Source of the DNA: Lophium mytilinum
Lineage: Eukaryota > Ascomycota > Dothideomycetes > Mytilinidiales > Mytilinidiaceae
Length of the DNA stretch: 64,000 nucleotides
Direction: 5' to 3'
Assembly: GCA_010093605.1 (NCBI GenBank)
Contig: MU004193.1
Span: 751,520 to 815,519 of the forward strand
This document shows positions 11,951-21,149 of this stretch, piece by piece (the first letter of the stretch is position 1; each line of letters starts with the position of its first letter). Position numbers and translations under genes: made by a program. The notes under the pieces are model-generated. The model did no database searches. It had not been told where the DNA came from and worked only from the letters and a program-made list of their open reading frames with translations.

Positions 11951-13392
11951 ATGGCAGAAGATTTCGCCCAAAGATACGGAGACGTCGAAGGATCGATCAA
12001 TCCATACGGGAAGTTGCAGTACGAGCCCGCCTCGGCGTCCAAAGAGGCCACTCAACGTGAGCGCTTCCTTACCTCAACCCCACAGCCCGTCCGTCTAGCG
12101 CCTCCAAAAAAACGCAAACAAGTCTACTCGAAGCGGCGCGTGAGTCAACAAACACCGGAGTCTGAGCACGATGCGGCTTTAGACCACGTGTCGAAGCGGC
12201 TCAAGTCCGCCACGTTGACTCCGCAACCTAAGAGTCGTCGTCACACACAGGTATCTCGTGCCAGCACTCATATAATTAATTGTTCTCGCGGTTCGTCGCA
12301 AACAGCGGCCTCCCAGCGACCCCTTCGATCCCGTACCACTGCACACGCTTCCGTCGCCAGTGGTCGTACTCCGTCCAGAGACCAAACTTTTGTTGACATC
12401 GACATGTCAGAGACCCTCAGCGTTGACTATGCTCACGCCGAGCACCTCATAACGTCCACGGAAGAGCTCATCACCAACCCCACCCTCACTTCAGCCGGCC
12501 CCATTCAACCGCCTGCACGCCTTCAAACTATTGCTGAGGAGCCCTCGCCCTCTGAACTGACCGGCAGAGCCACTCACGCAGCTGCCCCGAAACTGGACCT
12601 CACGAAAGAGGAGCTCAAGGACAAAGCGTTCTTGGCCCTTGCTATGGAGTCGGTGATCAACGCCAGGCATCGTGAGCTGCGGCAGGCCGAGATCGACGAG
12701 CTGGAGACGAAATACAAGCTCGCCCTGCTCCGTTGCGAGAAGTCGCAGGAGAAGTCGCAGGAGCCGGCGGTGTATGGCGACGAGGGGTGAGGACTGGCTC
12801 TGGCGGAGAGGCAGATTTCTGGTAAGACGACGGGTTGGGGGTCTTGCTGACCTTGGTCAGCACCGGGTATTGTTTTTTCATTCTTATCTTGATTTGATGT
12901 TTTTAATGATAGGTTGCTTGCAAGTCTGGAATCGGGCCTCTCCCGCCCGTTGCCTCGCCCGCGGTCCCCCTCGCCTCCCCGCTCCGACGATGAGCTCGTC
13001 TCAGACGAGTATCTGGGCGGCTTTTTAGCCGAGTCCGGGGAGTCGTCGTTCTACGGCGACGCTGTAAGAATACCTGTATGATGTCTTGTAAAATGCGTAC
13101 TGAATGCAATCTTTAGCCAAGTGAAACTTCCTCGGCGCGAGAGCGTTGAGATGCCCGCCCGGAAGGAGTCCTGGACTCCGACGACGAGGACCTGATCCTC
13201 GAGGCCATGCCCGAGGCCGGGGGGGAGGCTAAGGCTAAGGTCAAGGCCAAGGGCGACGACGACGACGAGCCCGCGCTGAAGGTAGCTATGGCTGATCTAG
13301 TTGCATGATGTTTATATTACTAACATGTCTTTAAGCGCCGGCGCCTGCAAAGGGGGCTGCGGCCCAGAAGCCCGTTAGAGGACGGAGAAAGT
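11951..13392 (+). CDS. Low-complexity hypothetical protein, possible 3' part of preceding gene
   Basis: The first exon is open from ATG 11,951 to about 12,788 (279 codons to its stop). It encodes a Ser/Thr/Pro/Arg-rich, probably disordered chain with basic KKRK and KRRV runs that could act in nuclear import, ending in a charged helix (KEELKDKAFLALAMESVINA). Downstream coding-like pieces look like further exons: an acidic SDDELVSDEYLGG segment at about 12,911-13,070, a DSDDEDLILEAMPEAGG segment at about 13,155-13,280, and a short basic tail ending near 13,392, with GT...AG boundaries between them. The last splice phases could not be settled. The reading frame upstream of 11,951 is open back to a TAG acceptor and is the same frame as the preceding DUF7918-like exon, so both may be one gene; disordered tails are common in that family. 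Confidence 0.5.
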
Positions 13393-13394
13393 AA

Positions 13395-13989
13395 GAATGA
13401 ACACCTCTTGTCTCGTGTATGCGTAGGATGCATTGCTAATACTTTAAGTGAAGACGCGGCTTAAAAGCCAAAAATATTTAACGACAGTCTTTGATAACGT
13501 GCCTTCGACGGCATGACTTCCCTTTTCATGTATCACCTACCGGTTGCATGTATCTTACTTTTGCCTCAACTTCATAGTAATGCTCCTCCCAATACCTCTG
13601 TGTAGCGCTAATGTCGCCGAGAATTGTCTCTCCACTCCTGCCTTGATTCCACGTGCATTTCACGACCGGGTGCCCGTAAGTCTAAAATCAGGTACCTCAT
13701 AACTCTGTATTGGGTTTAAGATGACGGCGTCAGGAGTGGCCCAGTGCTGGTTCCGGCTGCAAGAACTTCACTCCTAACTCGACCGCAATTCAGCTGCTTC
13801 TTCCATTACACTTCTAATTAGAGCTGATATACAGTGTCTGCTCAATATTCGAATGATCCTTGGTGGACACTTTTCGTAGGCCTCCAGTGCGTATCGTAAA
13901 CCTACGACGCCGCGGAATCGAACTCGCAGAGAACAGACTTAGGGAGTATATCAAACGTCTCTGCTTTTATCCTTGAGGCCATGTACGTG
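13395..13989. other. Intergenic stretch, nothing recognised
   Basis: There are no long open frames and no clear RNA gene. It ends where the short-motif array begins. Confidence 0.6.
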
Positions 13990-14185
13990 ACCATTTCAAG
14001 CTTTTGACGACGCATCACAGGACCTAAAGTTCAAGTTTTGCAGACGCATCACATGACCTTGTTTAAAGTTCAAAATTTTGCAGACGCATCTTCAAACTTT
14101 TGCTGACGCATGTTGAACTTTGATCCGGCGTTTCAGATCTTTAACGATGCATCACATAACCTGGTTCAAACTGTGACAGACGATC
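13990..14185 (+). repeat. Short-motif array, left arm
   Basis: Four or five degenerate copies of a motif close to TTTTGACGACGCATCACATGACC, alternating with TTCAAA/TTTAAAGTTCAA words, are packed into about 195 bases. The same motif in reverse complement fills 18,965-19,266, so the two arrays form inverted arms around 4.8 kb that contain two genes. Confidence 0.75.
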
Positions 14186-14415
14186 ATTCTCGATTCCGGC
14201 AGTAAGTGTTACTGAGAAAAGGCTGACAAGGAAATGAAGCTGTGGCTTAACCGGCTTGTTGCTTACTTTACGCGGATTTCTTCCAGAGTTGGAATGCCAC
14301 ATGCCATACGATCTCGGACAGTATCCCGTAACTCAGAAAGATCTGGGGTATCACTCGTTGCATAATTTCCAGAGATTCTTTTGAGGCTATGTAGCACCCG
14401 CTGATAATATTGCTT

Positions 14416-15979
14416 TTAGATCACGCTCTCCACGTCCGTCCCCTCCCTCCGGACGGAAAACTCTGTGGTCTTCAAAATTCCAGTGTCCCACTCCGCAGCC
14501 GGCCCTTCCTCTTCGCTCGCCACGTCATCTCCGCTTCCTCCACAGCTGTCATCGTGGACTACCAGCCCCCTCGTACTTCCATTCCGTATACTCCGGTTGG
14601 TTGTACTGTGGGAGAAGCCCGGATCCTCTGCAGACTTGGTCGATCTTATAACGTAAATATCTTCGACTTTGTCTCTAATACTGAGCTCTTTCAGCACGTG
14701 TGTACTGGTAGGTTCGCGAACGTATCCACGGCGGCTGCCTCGCCATCCCGACTCCCCTGGTGGAGGAGTTACTGATCCGAAAAGTCGGCCTTTGGCGAGG
14801 AAGTCTCGGAACAGTGGTCGCAGAGTGCCAACAGATGCTGCAAACAGTCCCAGTCCAGGTTCGATGGTGCCCCAAATTGACACATCAGCGACAGCGTACG
14901 TTATGTCGCCGCTCGTTTCTATGTGGTGGACATATGGCGTCCGGACGGCAGCTGCTATTCCTGCACTTGAGCAAGGTCAGTTCGTTTCTCTAAGATTGCT
15001 TCTTAAGTACCGGTCAGAGATTTGCTTTCACTCCCTTATCAAATCCCTGTGGTTCATTGAGAGTTGTATGCAAGTCTTTGGCCAGGCACGGTGACATCAG
15101 TCTCTCCGAGCCGTGAGAGTTCACTTACAGCATTCCCATTCCGAGCACTGCAATAATGGAGACCTTGTCTCTCGGCGTCAGACTAGATCCCCGGATAATA
15201 TACCACGGCAGAATGGCGAACGTGAAGTCCGCAATGACTGCATGACCAACATACACATACAGAATAATGGTCACTCCAGTTCCGTCGACGATGCACGTGC
15301 CATTTGTGGTGTGCAGAGGATTGTATCGCGTCCAGAAGTACTCGATTGGGCGGCACGAGAACATCATCAAAACAGTTGTGACCACAGTAAAGAGAACTGT
15401 GACCACTACTTGGGAGTAGATGATGTAGCGCTGGTATCGCTTTACTGCGATACGTAACAGTAGCGCACTGACAGAAAGCTTGACCAGGGCTGTGGTTGAA
15501 AAAAAGAATATATCATTGATGTAGAAGTCCTGCAGCAGCATTAGTTGGCTGACATCTGATACACAGCGTCGCGCAAGCGTACCTTGATCACCTGCTCAAC
15601 TTGACTTGGTGAAAGGTCGGAAACGTGTTTGGTAACACCATGCTTTATCGACTCGAATACAAAGCTGGTGTATATCGTAAAAAGCACCTATCAGATCGTC
15701 AACCATGCTTGCAGACTTGTGCAGGCGCTTAGAACAATGTTTTTAGAGTCCCTCAGATGGCGCCCAAGCGATTTGAGGTCGCAAATGATGAAGAGGGATG
15801 CGAGAAATGCAAAGCCTTTGCGTATGACCTACCAATGCGGCAACAGCAAGCCAGTCATCTAACCCAAAAGACCTGAGCATTCGCACTCGCACGTACGTCC
15901 GAAGCATCATCGACAGCCATGCCAGACTGAGGAACAGACTCGTTACCGCGGTGAGTTGCGGGCCTCGATTTTCCGCCAT
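14416..15979 (-). CDS. Fungal rhodopsin-like integral membrane protein
   Basis: Four exons join in frame: 15,979-15,833, 15,687-15,583, 15,529-15,129 and 14,965-14,416, giving 400 residues. The third intron has a GTAAGT donor, and the second has a CTAAT branch point. The protein begins with a hydrophobic helix, has LDDWLAVAAL and the loop HGVTKHVSDLSPSQVEQVIK, then several membrane segments. It carries the family signatures CRPIEYFW and WGTIEPGLG...LRPLF (around residue 260-285) of the fungal rhodopsin-like domain (PF20684, in PTH11/SAT4-type proteins). These are seven-helix plasma-membrane proteins; no retinal-binding lysine is expected. The C-terminal ~150 residues are polar and acidic (GSGDDVASEEEG) and would be cytosolic. 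There is no CFEM domain in front. It is divergent from the MFS gene at 16,928. Its ligand and role are unknown. Confidence 0.85.
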
Positions 15980-16927
15980 TTCGGTACTTATCTTAGACGC
16001 AGGGAAGGCTGGAAAACCGAAATCCAGCGCTCGGCCGCAAGTATATCTGGATTCTGATTTTTCATGGCATCTGACGGGCCCGGGAGGAATCCGTAAACTC
16101 TCTTCCCGGGCGGTCGTGGCTTGCTTTGACGGCGCTGTAAGTGGATGAACATAGCCCCTTTATTGACTTCTCTAACGTTCTCCAAGCCGCCGTCCTGCGT
16201 CAGGCCCTGAAACTAAGCAAAGTTTTCTAGGGTTCACACGTTGCTGCGTCTGTGCGGTGCTGGATCAGTGCCTGGTTCTCCGCATTCCCCACATTCATGC
16301 GGATCAACGCTCCAATCCTGACTGCTTTTGGACTCTCCATTGGAGAAAATTGTCTTCCCGCTAGGTGCCGTACAGGGGTCGGATCGTTTGACGAACCGAA
16401 CGGACTGATTTCTTACGTGCTCGCGGTGCAAAGTGTTCGCCTGCATAAACTTTGAACTGCCCGTCAGAAGAATCTTACTTGTCGGTATGCGAGCCAACGC
16501 CCGACTTCCACTCTGGAACATAGTGCTCACTATGTGGAGATGATCATCAAAAGGTATACACACCTTTTCCTATTGGTTGAGTTTCGCTATGTCGAATGCC
16601 TTCTCCGCAAATCCCCAGCCTGATGATTCTCACTATTTTGATCTTCCCTTTCCCCGCGAGCAGCGAATAAATATCCCATGTATATCAACCACCTACTAAG
16701 CTTCGTCCCTGTCATCGCCCTCCAGATTCCACTGCATTTCCGAAGCATTGCCTCCCCACATCGCCGAAGCATGAATATGTATCCCCACGGGGAAGCCTGG
16801 CTTTATGTAGTACCCCAGATACTTCAGCCCGGCACTTTCTTAAATACGCCTCAGGATCTAGACGTTAGGGCCCTAGTACCGGATACTCCCGACTATTCCC
16901 GGCCAAATCAAGAGCCGTTCAACCATC
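15980..16927. promoter_or_regulatory. Divergent intergenic region, rhodopsin-like / MFS pair
   Basis: These 948 bases lie between two start codons facing away from each other, so the promoters of both genes must lie here. I see no long conserved frame. A pyrimidine-rich stretch lies around 16,610-16,660. Shared control of the two genes is inferred from position only. Confidence 0.5.
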
Positions 16928-18779
16928 ATGGAGAAAGAAGAAGTACCGACCCCTGAGGCCCGTGGGTCCGGACCTGTGTCCGAGAATCATGAGCACGTGG
17001 AACACATCCCCGCCGATGTTTCGGACGCAGAATTCAAGTGGGATTTTGACATCATTGTGAATCTGGCTGCGCTCTATATCGTCTTCTTTGCGTCAACATG
17101 GATGTTGATCGTCCCCAGCTCTATTATTGGATTCATCACAGAAGCTTTCCCGACCGAAGCTGACAAGTCAGTATGGATTGCTACCGCGATCACCATATCG
17201 AACTGTGTTCTTTCGTCCTTTGTGGGGTTGCTCTCCGATATCCTAGGTAAGTGTGGTAGGTATCTTGAGTTCCTAGATGCAGCTAACGAATGCAGGCCGT
17301 AAGGTATTTGTCCTGATTGGCATGGTCTTGGGCTTGATAGGAACGCTTGTTTCCAGTCGAGCAAATGGCATGGAGCAGGTGATCGGAGGACAGGTACTCT
17401 CCGGCTGTGGCCTTACCATAGGATACCTTGCCATCGCCCTGACACAGGAGATCGTACCCAAAGACAAACGGCCCATCACACAAGCAATCACTGCTGTGGC
17501 CGCCGGAGTCGCGACCATCATAGGCCCCATTATCGGCGGCGCCTTTATCAAGCATGAAGTCGGAGGAGTAAACAACGGCTGGAGAGGGCCCTTCTACCTT
17601 GGAGCCGGTTTCTTCTTCATCGCCTTCTTCACAACGCTATTCTTCTACAACCCCGGACCCCGACCAAACCCAGAGAACCTCCCCATAAAGACCCGCCTCG
17701 CCCACGTCGACTGGCTTGGAATCTTCCTCGTCGCAGCCGGTCTGACACTCTTCCTAGTAGGCCTCTTCTACGGCGGAAACCCCGACAAATGGACCTCAGC
17801 ACGCGTCCTCGCGCCCCTTATCGTCGGCGCCATCCTCCTCATCATCTTCGGCATCTACGAATGGATCGGCACCAAGACCGGCCTGCTCGCCCACGTCCTC
17901 TTTAAGCACCGCAACTTTCCCATCGCCCTATCCCTCAACTTCGTCGGCGGCATCGTCCTCTTCGGCGGCCAAGCCTTCCTCCCCCAGGAAATCATCCAGC
18001 TCTACACCTCAGACGCGGTGCTGACCGGCGTGGACAACCTCCCCTTCAGCATCTCCGCCGTCGTCGGCGGCGCGCTCCTCTTCGTCGCCTTCCTCTTCAC
18101 CAAAAACGCAAAGCCCATCACCATCGTCAGCCTGAGCATCATCATCCTCGGCTCCGGGCTCATGGCCGTCATGGAGCCGCACATCAACTACGCCGCCTGG
18201 TTCTTCCCAACCGTCCTGCTCGGCCTCTCCGTCGGCCTGCAGACCGCCGTCGTGCCGCTCATCGTCAGCGTCTGCACCCCCAACCACGCCATCGGCACCG
18301 CCATCATGATCTCCAACTCCGCCCGCTCCTTCGGCGGCAGCATCGGCACCGTCATCTTCCAGCAAATCTTCGCGCACAAGATCAAGGAAATCCTGCCTAA
18401 GAAAGTCGTCCCCGCCGTGCTGAAAGCCGGGCTCCCCCAAACCTCCCTCCCCTCGCTGCTGGAGGCCTTCGCGGCGCAGAGCCAGGCGCTGATCGCGCAG
18501 GTGCCGGGTTTCACGCCGGCTGTCTACGCGGCGTTGACTAAGTCGGCGGCGAAGGCGTACGCGGATTCGTTCCGGTATATCTGGTATTCGCTGCTGGCGT
18601 TTGCGTGCGCGTGCACGATTCTGAGTTTCTTTTTGGAGTCGACGACGGCGATGATGACGCATGAGGTTGCGGCGCAGGTGGAGCATGGGCATCATCATAT
18701 TAATCCGCTGCATCATGAGCACCATGAGAATGGGCATCCGGAGCATAAGCATGATCATGAGCATAAGGAGGAGGTGTGA
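16928..18779 (+). CDS. MFS efflux transporter, TRI12-like, with His-rich tail
   Basis: Two exons (16,928-17,246 and 17,296-18,779; intron of 49 bases with GTAAGT donor) encode 600 residues. A 45-residue hydrophilic N-terminus is followed by about 14 hydrophobic segments. GLLSDILGRK between segments 2 and 3 is the major-facilitator loop motif, formed exactly across the splice. LSGCGLTIGYLAIALTQEIV and the GPIIGGAFI segment match the fungal trichothecene-efflux/siderophore-transporter branch (PF06609-like) of 14-helix drug:H+ antiporters. I infer export of a small molecule or chelate at the plasma membrane. The last 30 residues are exceptional: about a dozen histidines with acidic residues (EHGHHHINPLHHEHHENG and onward), which could bind metal. 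Codon use in the second exon is strongly GC-ending. The gene sits inside the inverted motif arrays. Confidence 0.88.
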
Positions 18780-18964
18780 GGGGGGGAGGATAGGGATGTT
18801 GGTTACGAGGATATGACAGGCATTGCATAGTGAGAGCGGTTTGGAAGTCGGCGATTTGATAGCGAGTATGTACTTTGATATGATGATACCAGGAATGAAG
18901 TCGTTTGCTACGTGGATATTATCAGCGTCAAAGTTCTGATAGAAGTGTAACACTCCTCACATAG

Positions 18965-19266
18965 CGGTGCAAAGTTAAACCCTTTGACAAAACTCTGGAA
19001 ACGCGTCGTTAAAACTCTGAAAGCTGGTTTAAAGTTCAAACTGCGTCGTCAAAAGTTTGAACATGCGTCGTCCAAAGTTTATACCAAGTGAAACTTTGAA
19101 ATACGTCATGTGATGCATCGTCAAAACTTTGAAAGCTATTTCGTCAGAAGTTTGAAAATGCGTCGTCGAAACTTTGAACCAAGTGAAAGTTTGAAATACG
19201 TCATGTGATGCGTCGTCGAAAGTTTGGAAGCCGAGTTTGAAAATTGCGTGGGCGAAATCTTGAAGA
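18965..19266 (-). repeat. Short-motif array, right arm, with 95-base tandem unit
   Basis: This is the reverse-complement counterpart of the array at 13,990. The motif GCGTCGTCAAAAGTTTGAA and variants recur about ten times. Within it a longer unit of 95 bases is present twice (starting near 19,063 and 19,158), including the conserved core TTTGAAATACGTCATGTGAT. Long inverted arms built from short direct repeats recall the architecture of foldback elements. No transposase is seen between the arms. Confidence 0.8.
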
Positions 19267-19800
19267 AAGCTACGTGGCCTGTTTGCAAACCCCATTTATC
19301 ATTGCTGAGCGAGACCATGCACTTGAAGTATCAAGCTGGGGGCAGACGGACCGAAGAAGATGGGTGGTCCAGTGCCGAGTGGTAAGATATGAGTTCGGCC
19401 GATGGTTTATGGCCTAGACTCATAGGATGCTCGAGTGAGCGACGGTATCGTCTCTATGGGATACCTCAAATATCAACTTGAACTTCCGGTGCGAGCGGCG
19501 GTACGTGTAGAGTAACTTTCTTCATCACAGTGCTGGCTGTGTAAGACATAGATTGATATAGGCTAATCGAAAGTGCAAAGAAGCAGGTGACGTTCTAGAA
19601 ATGCGACGACAAGCATGAAAGAGGTATCAAAGCAGCGCACCTAGATCTGCGGTTTACAACATACAACAAAAGAAAGAGCTCAGCATTTCGCAGAAGTTGG
19701 AAGCTAGCACGTTTTTCTAAGTTATTCCTTGCGCTCATCGCTGGGCTCTTCTTGGATTGACCTTACGGAGTTAGCATATGGATCTAAAGGTACAGTTGTG
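19267..19800. other. Intergenic stretch, nothing recognised
   Basis: There are no convincing frames or RNA genes. It lies between the motif array and the stop codon of the minus-strand gene ending at 19,801. Confidence 0.6.
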
Positions 19801-20583
19801 CTAATTGGATGAATGACTCACTATTTGTCTCATCCAGCCAATAGCTGATTGGCAATTCTCTGCAGTTCGCACAAGTACCATTTGTACATGGTAAGAAACA
19901 CCCTCGTCCTCTCGACCACCATCATCCACTTGGTCACCTTCGGATGGGAAAATGACAATCGGGATGATGCTTGGTTTCTTGGACGGTCCGTAATGTATAC
20001 GATGTGGTTTTCGGTCCGCCAAGGCCATAAGATCTCCGGGCAGAAATAGGATTTGTTTCTGCTCTTCTAACGGGCTGTGGTCACTGTAATCTTCCCCCTT
20101 TGCACGATCTGGCGTAAGCAGTCCCGATGATGAAGAACGGCGTCTATTGCTTTGAGAGCTCGGACTTCTTTTCTTAGCTGATCGCTGTTGCCAATACAAC
20201 GCAGTTTCATTAACGTCCTCAAGTAAGGACGATTTTCTTTTCAACGATACATGTCGAACTCCAAGCTCAGGGTCGTCTATGACTTGGCTGAAGTACTGGG
20301 CACTCTTCTCAATGTCCTCGTCATTGAGCCGCCGGTTGAAGTCGAACCGAATATCTAGGTATGCGTTGTGGGGGTCTCGGAACTCGGGATTGGGAAGTTC
20401 AGAGGTCTTATTCTCCTTAGACAAGGGTTGTATATCGATGTGCTTTCGATTAGGGAACTCTCTGTTGAACAGGACTGGACGTTGGCCATCCCTGCCGAAA
20501 TTGGGTTCGGCTTCGATCATGTTTCTCAGTTCCTTGGTCGTGAATGTGGCTTTTGTACTTAGTTTCTTCAGTGCTATTATCAA
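19801..20583 (-). CDS. Hypothetical protein, 260 residues
   Basis: I do not recognise the family. It is a single open frame of 260 codons starting MIIALKKLSTKATFTTKELR. The middle is a basic, serine-rich linker (RSAKKRSPSSQSNRRRSSSS) with phosphorylation-like SPS runs and a possible nuclear-import signal. The C-terminal 60 residues are more regular (IHYGPSKKPSIIPIVIF...VSYHVQMVLVRTAENC) and may form a small folded domain. No membrane segments or signal peptide are present. The ATG at the far end is the only one that includes the Lys-rich N-terminus; a longer form with an upstream exon cannot be excluded. Confidence 0.6.
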   Translation of the reverse strand: MIIALKKLSTKATFTTKELRNMIEAEPNFGRDGQRPVLFNREFPNRKHIDIQPLSKENKTSELPNPEFRDPHNAYLDIRFDFNRRLNDEDIEKSAQYFSQVIDDPELGVRHVSLKRKSSLLEDVNETALYWQQRSAKKRSPSSQSNRRRSSSSGLLTPDRAKGEDYSDHSPLEEQKQILFLPGDLMALADRKPHRIHYGPSKKPSIIPIVIFPSEGDQVDDGGREDEGVSYHVQMVLVRTAENCQSAIGWMRQIVSHSSN

Positions 20584-20859
20584 CGCGGATGTAAAGGAGT
20601 GCGGACCCGGGCGGGGGGTGGCCTGGCGTGACGCTCAGTAGCTACGTAAGACGGAAGCTGATGCCGCATCTACGTACTCATACGTATGAAGCTGTATATA
20701 TCTACACGAATTGACGGTGTAGGTGCGGAGGAGGATGCCGAGCCTATAGATCAGATAGATCTACATGAGGATCTACGGGTTAAAGCTTCCTGAGGCCGTA
20801 GCCCGCAGTCAAATCCTAAGTGGACGATCTTTGGCCTCCACAGTACCTGTTCTTCTAGA

Positions 20860-21027
20860 ATCTGGACGCGGTCGCAACTTCAATCGTTCTGTGATGCCGT
20901 GGGATGAATGGAATGAGTTTGGATGCGATCTTAACGAGACCTTGGTGCTGAGCACGGCGGAGAAGATGGTACAGTATAGGTTGAGGGATTTAGGGTATCG
21001 TTTCCTGGGGGTGGATGATTGCTGGGG
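20860..21027 (+). pseudogene. Alpha-galactosidase (GH27) N-terminal relic
   Basis: A short plus-strand stretch reads WNEFGCDLNETLVLSTAEKM then RDLGYRFLGVDDCW. This follows closely the first conserved block of GH27 alpha-galactosidases (GWNSWN.F.C ... GL.DLGY.Y..DDCW). The usual GWNSW is altered to PWDEW, and neither the following substrate-binding block nor the catalytic KYD aspartate block is found downstream. It is therefore a fragment of about 45 codons, stranded between two minus-strand genes. The reading could be chance, but the ordered match over more than 40 residues makes a relic more likely. Confidence 0.6.
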
Positions 21028-21149
21028 TGTGCTGGTGGTAGTGGTGTGGTACGGGATAAGGCTTTCTGGGTATAAAATTCGGCTTTGCAATAAGGCTTTG
21101 TTCAAGTCTCCTGAGGTCGATTCGATTGACGGATGGATGATCGGACGGG

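Noticed and set aside
13900-13940. GAGTTCGATTCCGCGG on the minus strand as a tRNA T-arm
   Set aside because: The stem pairs poorly and no matching acceptor or anticodon arm is visible.
18009-18953. Minus-strand frame of 314 codons opposite the MFS gene
   Set aside because: It is low-complexity Arg/Asp/Glu/Gly text mirrored from GC-ending codons of the transporter.
14410-19300. Secondary-metabolite gene cluster around the MFS exporter
   Set aside because: No synthase, cyclase or tailoring enzyme is adjacent; only the rhodopsin-like gene shares the region.
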